Source: JBGSYJ01 sp041748075 (GTDB taxonomy: Bacteria; Acidobacteriota; Thermoanaerobaculia; Gp7-AA8). From it: DNA of 64,000 bases. A model generated the notes under the pieces. It was not told where the DNA came from, searched no databases, and saw only the letters and a list, made by a program, of their open reading frames with translations. The DNA is taken from the NCBI GenBank assembly GCA_041748075.1, contig JBGTDX010000083.1, forward strand, positions 1 to 64,000, written 5' to 3'. A program made the translations under genes and the position numbers. Below, piece by piece: positions 63,999 through 64,000 of this stretch. How positions within the stretch are numbered: the first letter of the stretch is position 1; each line of letters opens with the position of its first letter.

Positions 63999-64000
63999 GA

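Overview
The window reads as chromosomal DNA of a GC-rich (about 60%), diderm, free-living bacterium. Evidence for an outer membrane is an OmpW-type barrel, an LpxH-like phosphoesterase and several lipoproteins. Three large Hanks-type Ser/Thr kinases, a winged-helix/FHA regulator, a PEGA-type pseudogene, a TRAP transporter with a TatT lipoprotein, an M64 peptidase and a c-di-AMP synthase fit Acidobacteriota best (possibly Thermoanaerobaculia). That placement is inference from gene content; no database search was possible. There is no phage, insertion sequence or CRISPR array. The accessory character lies in small intergenic repeats and in decayed or catalytically dead genes.

Layout. 1-5 kb: an orphan LuxR regulator, a Uma2-type nuclease fold and PEP carboxylase. 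5-12 kb: a histone-H1-like protein, then a leftward cell-wall/second-messenger operon murA-folP-cdaA-cdaR-glmM. 12-20.6 kb rightward: a CopZ-like protein, a WalJ-like hydrolase, purS, a beta-propeller, purQ, acs, an SDR, a glycosyltransferase, tmk and holB. 20.6-23 kb leftward: amiC, a GerMN lipoprotein and a candidate structured small RNA with its own promoter and terminator. 23-34 kb: metabolic and transport genes (threonine dehydratase, SRPBCC protein, zinc alcohol dehydrogenase, CstA, M64 peptidase, DUF2867 SDR, DUF378, Na+/alanine symporter). 34-48 kb: a signalling and transport block of three kinases, TRAP genes tatT-dctP-dctQM and a divergent winged-helix/FHA regulator, with pseudogene debris. 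48.6-64 kb: tRNA-Asn, thiG, rph, glgC, a DnaJ-like chaperone, LpxH-like and PhnP-like hydrolases, aroA, a dead P1B-ATPase with a ligand-less cupredoxin, an acyltransferase, a BadF-type kinase, an OmpW-type porin and a HAD hydrolase.

How the genes fit together. GlmM, MurA, CdaA/CdaR and AmiC/GerM connect peptidoglycan precursor supply, c-di-AMP signalling and wall remodelling. MurA carries Asp in place of the fosfomycin-reactive Cys. The FHA regulator facing the TRAP genes and kinases suggests phospho-threonine control of that transporter, which is inference.

Most unusual signals. (1) A family of at least seven intergenic elements with arms of tandem 7-bp repeats, usually inverted around a GC-rich core; the heptamer differs between copies but follows an NNN-GA-AT-like format. 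(2) A P1B-type ATPase that has lost every catalytic motif, translationally coupled to a cupredoxin that has lost its copper ligands. (3) A candidate RNA of about 185 nt at 20611-20797. (4) A dispersed inverted repeat, one copy of which appears to have entered the PEP carboxylase gene in frame. (5) Several promoters with the -10 box only 6-8 bp before the start codon, implying leaderless mRNAs.
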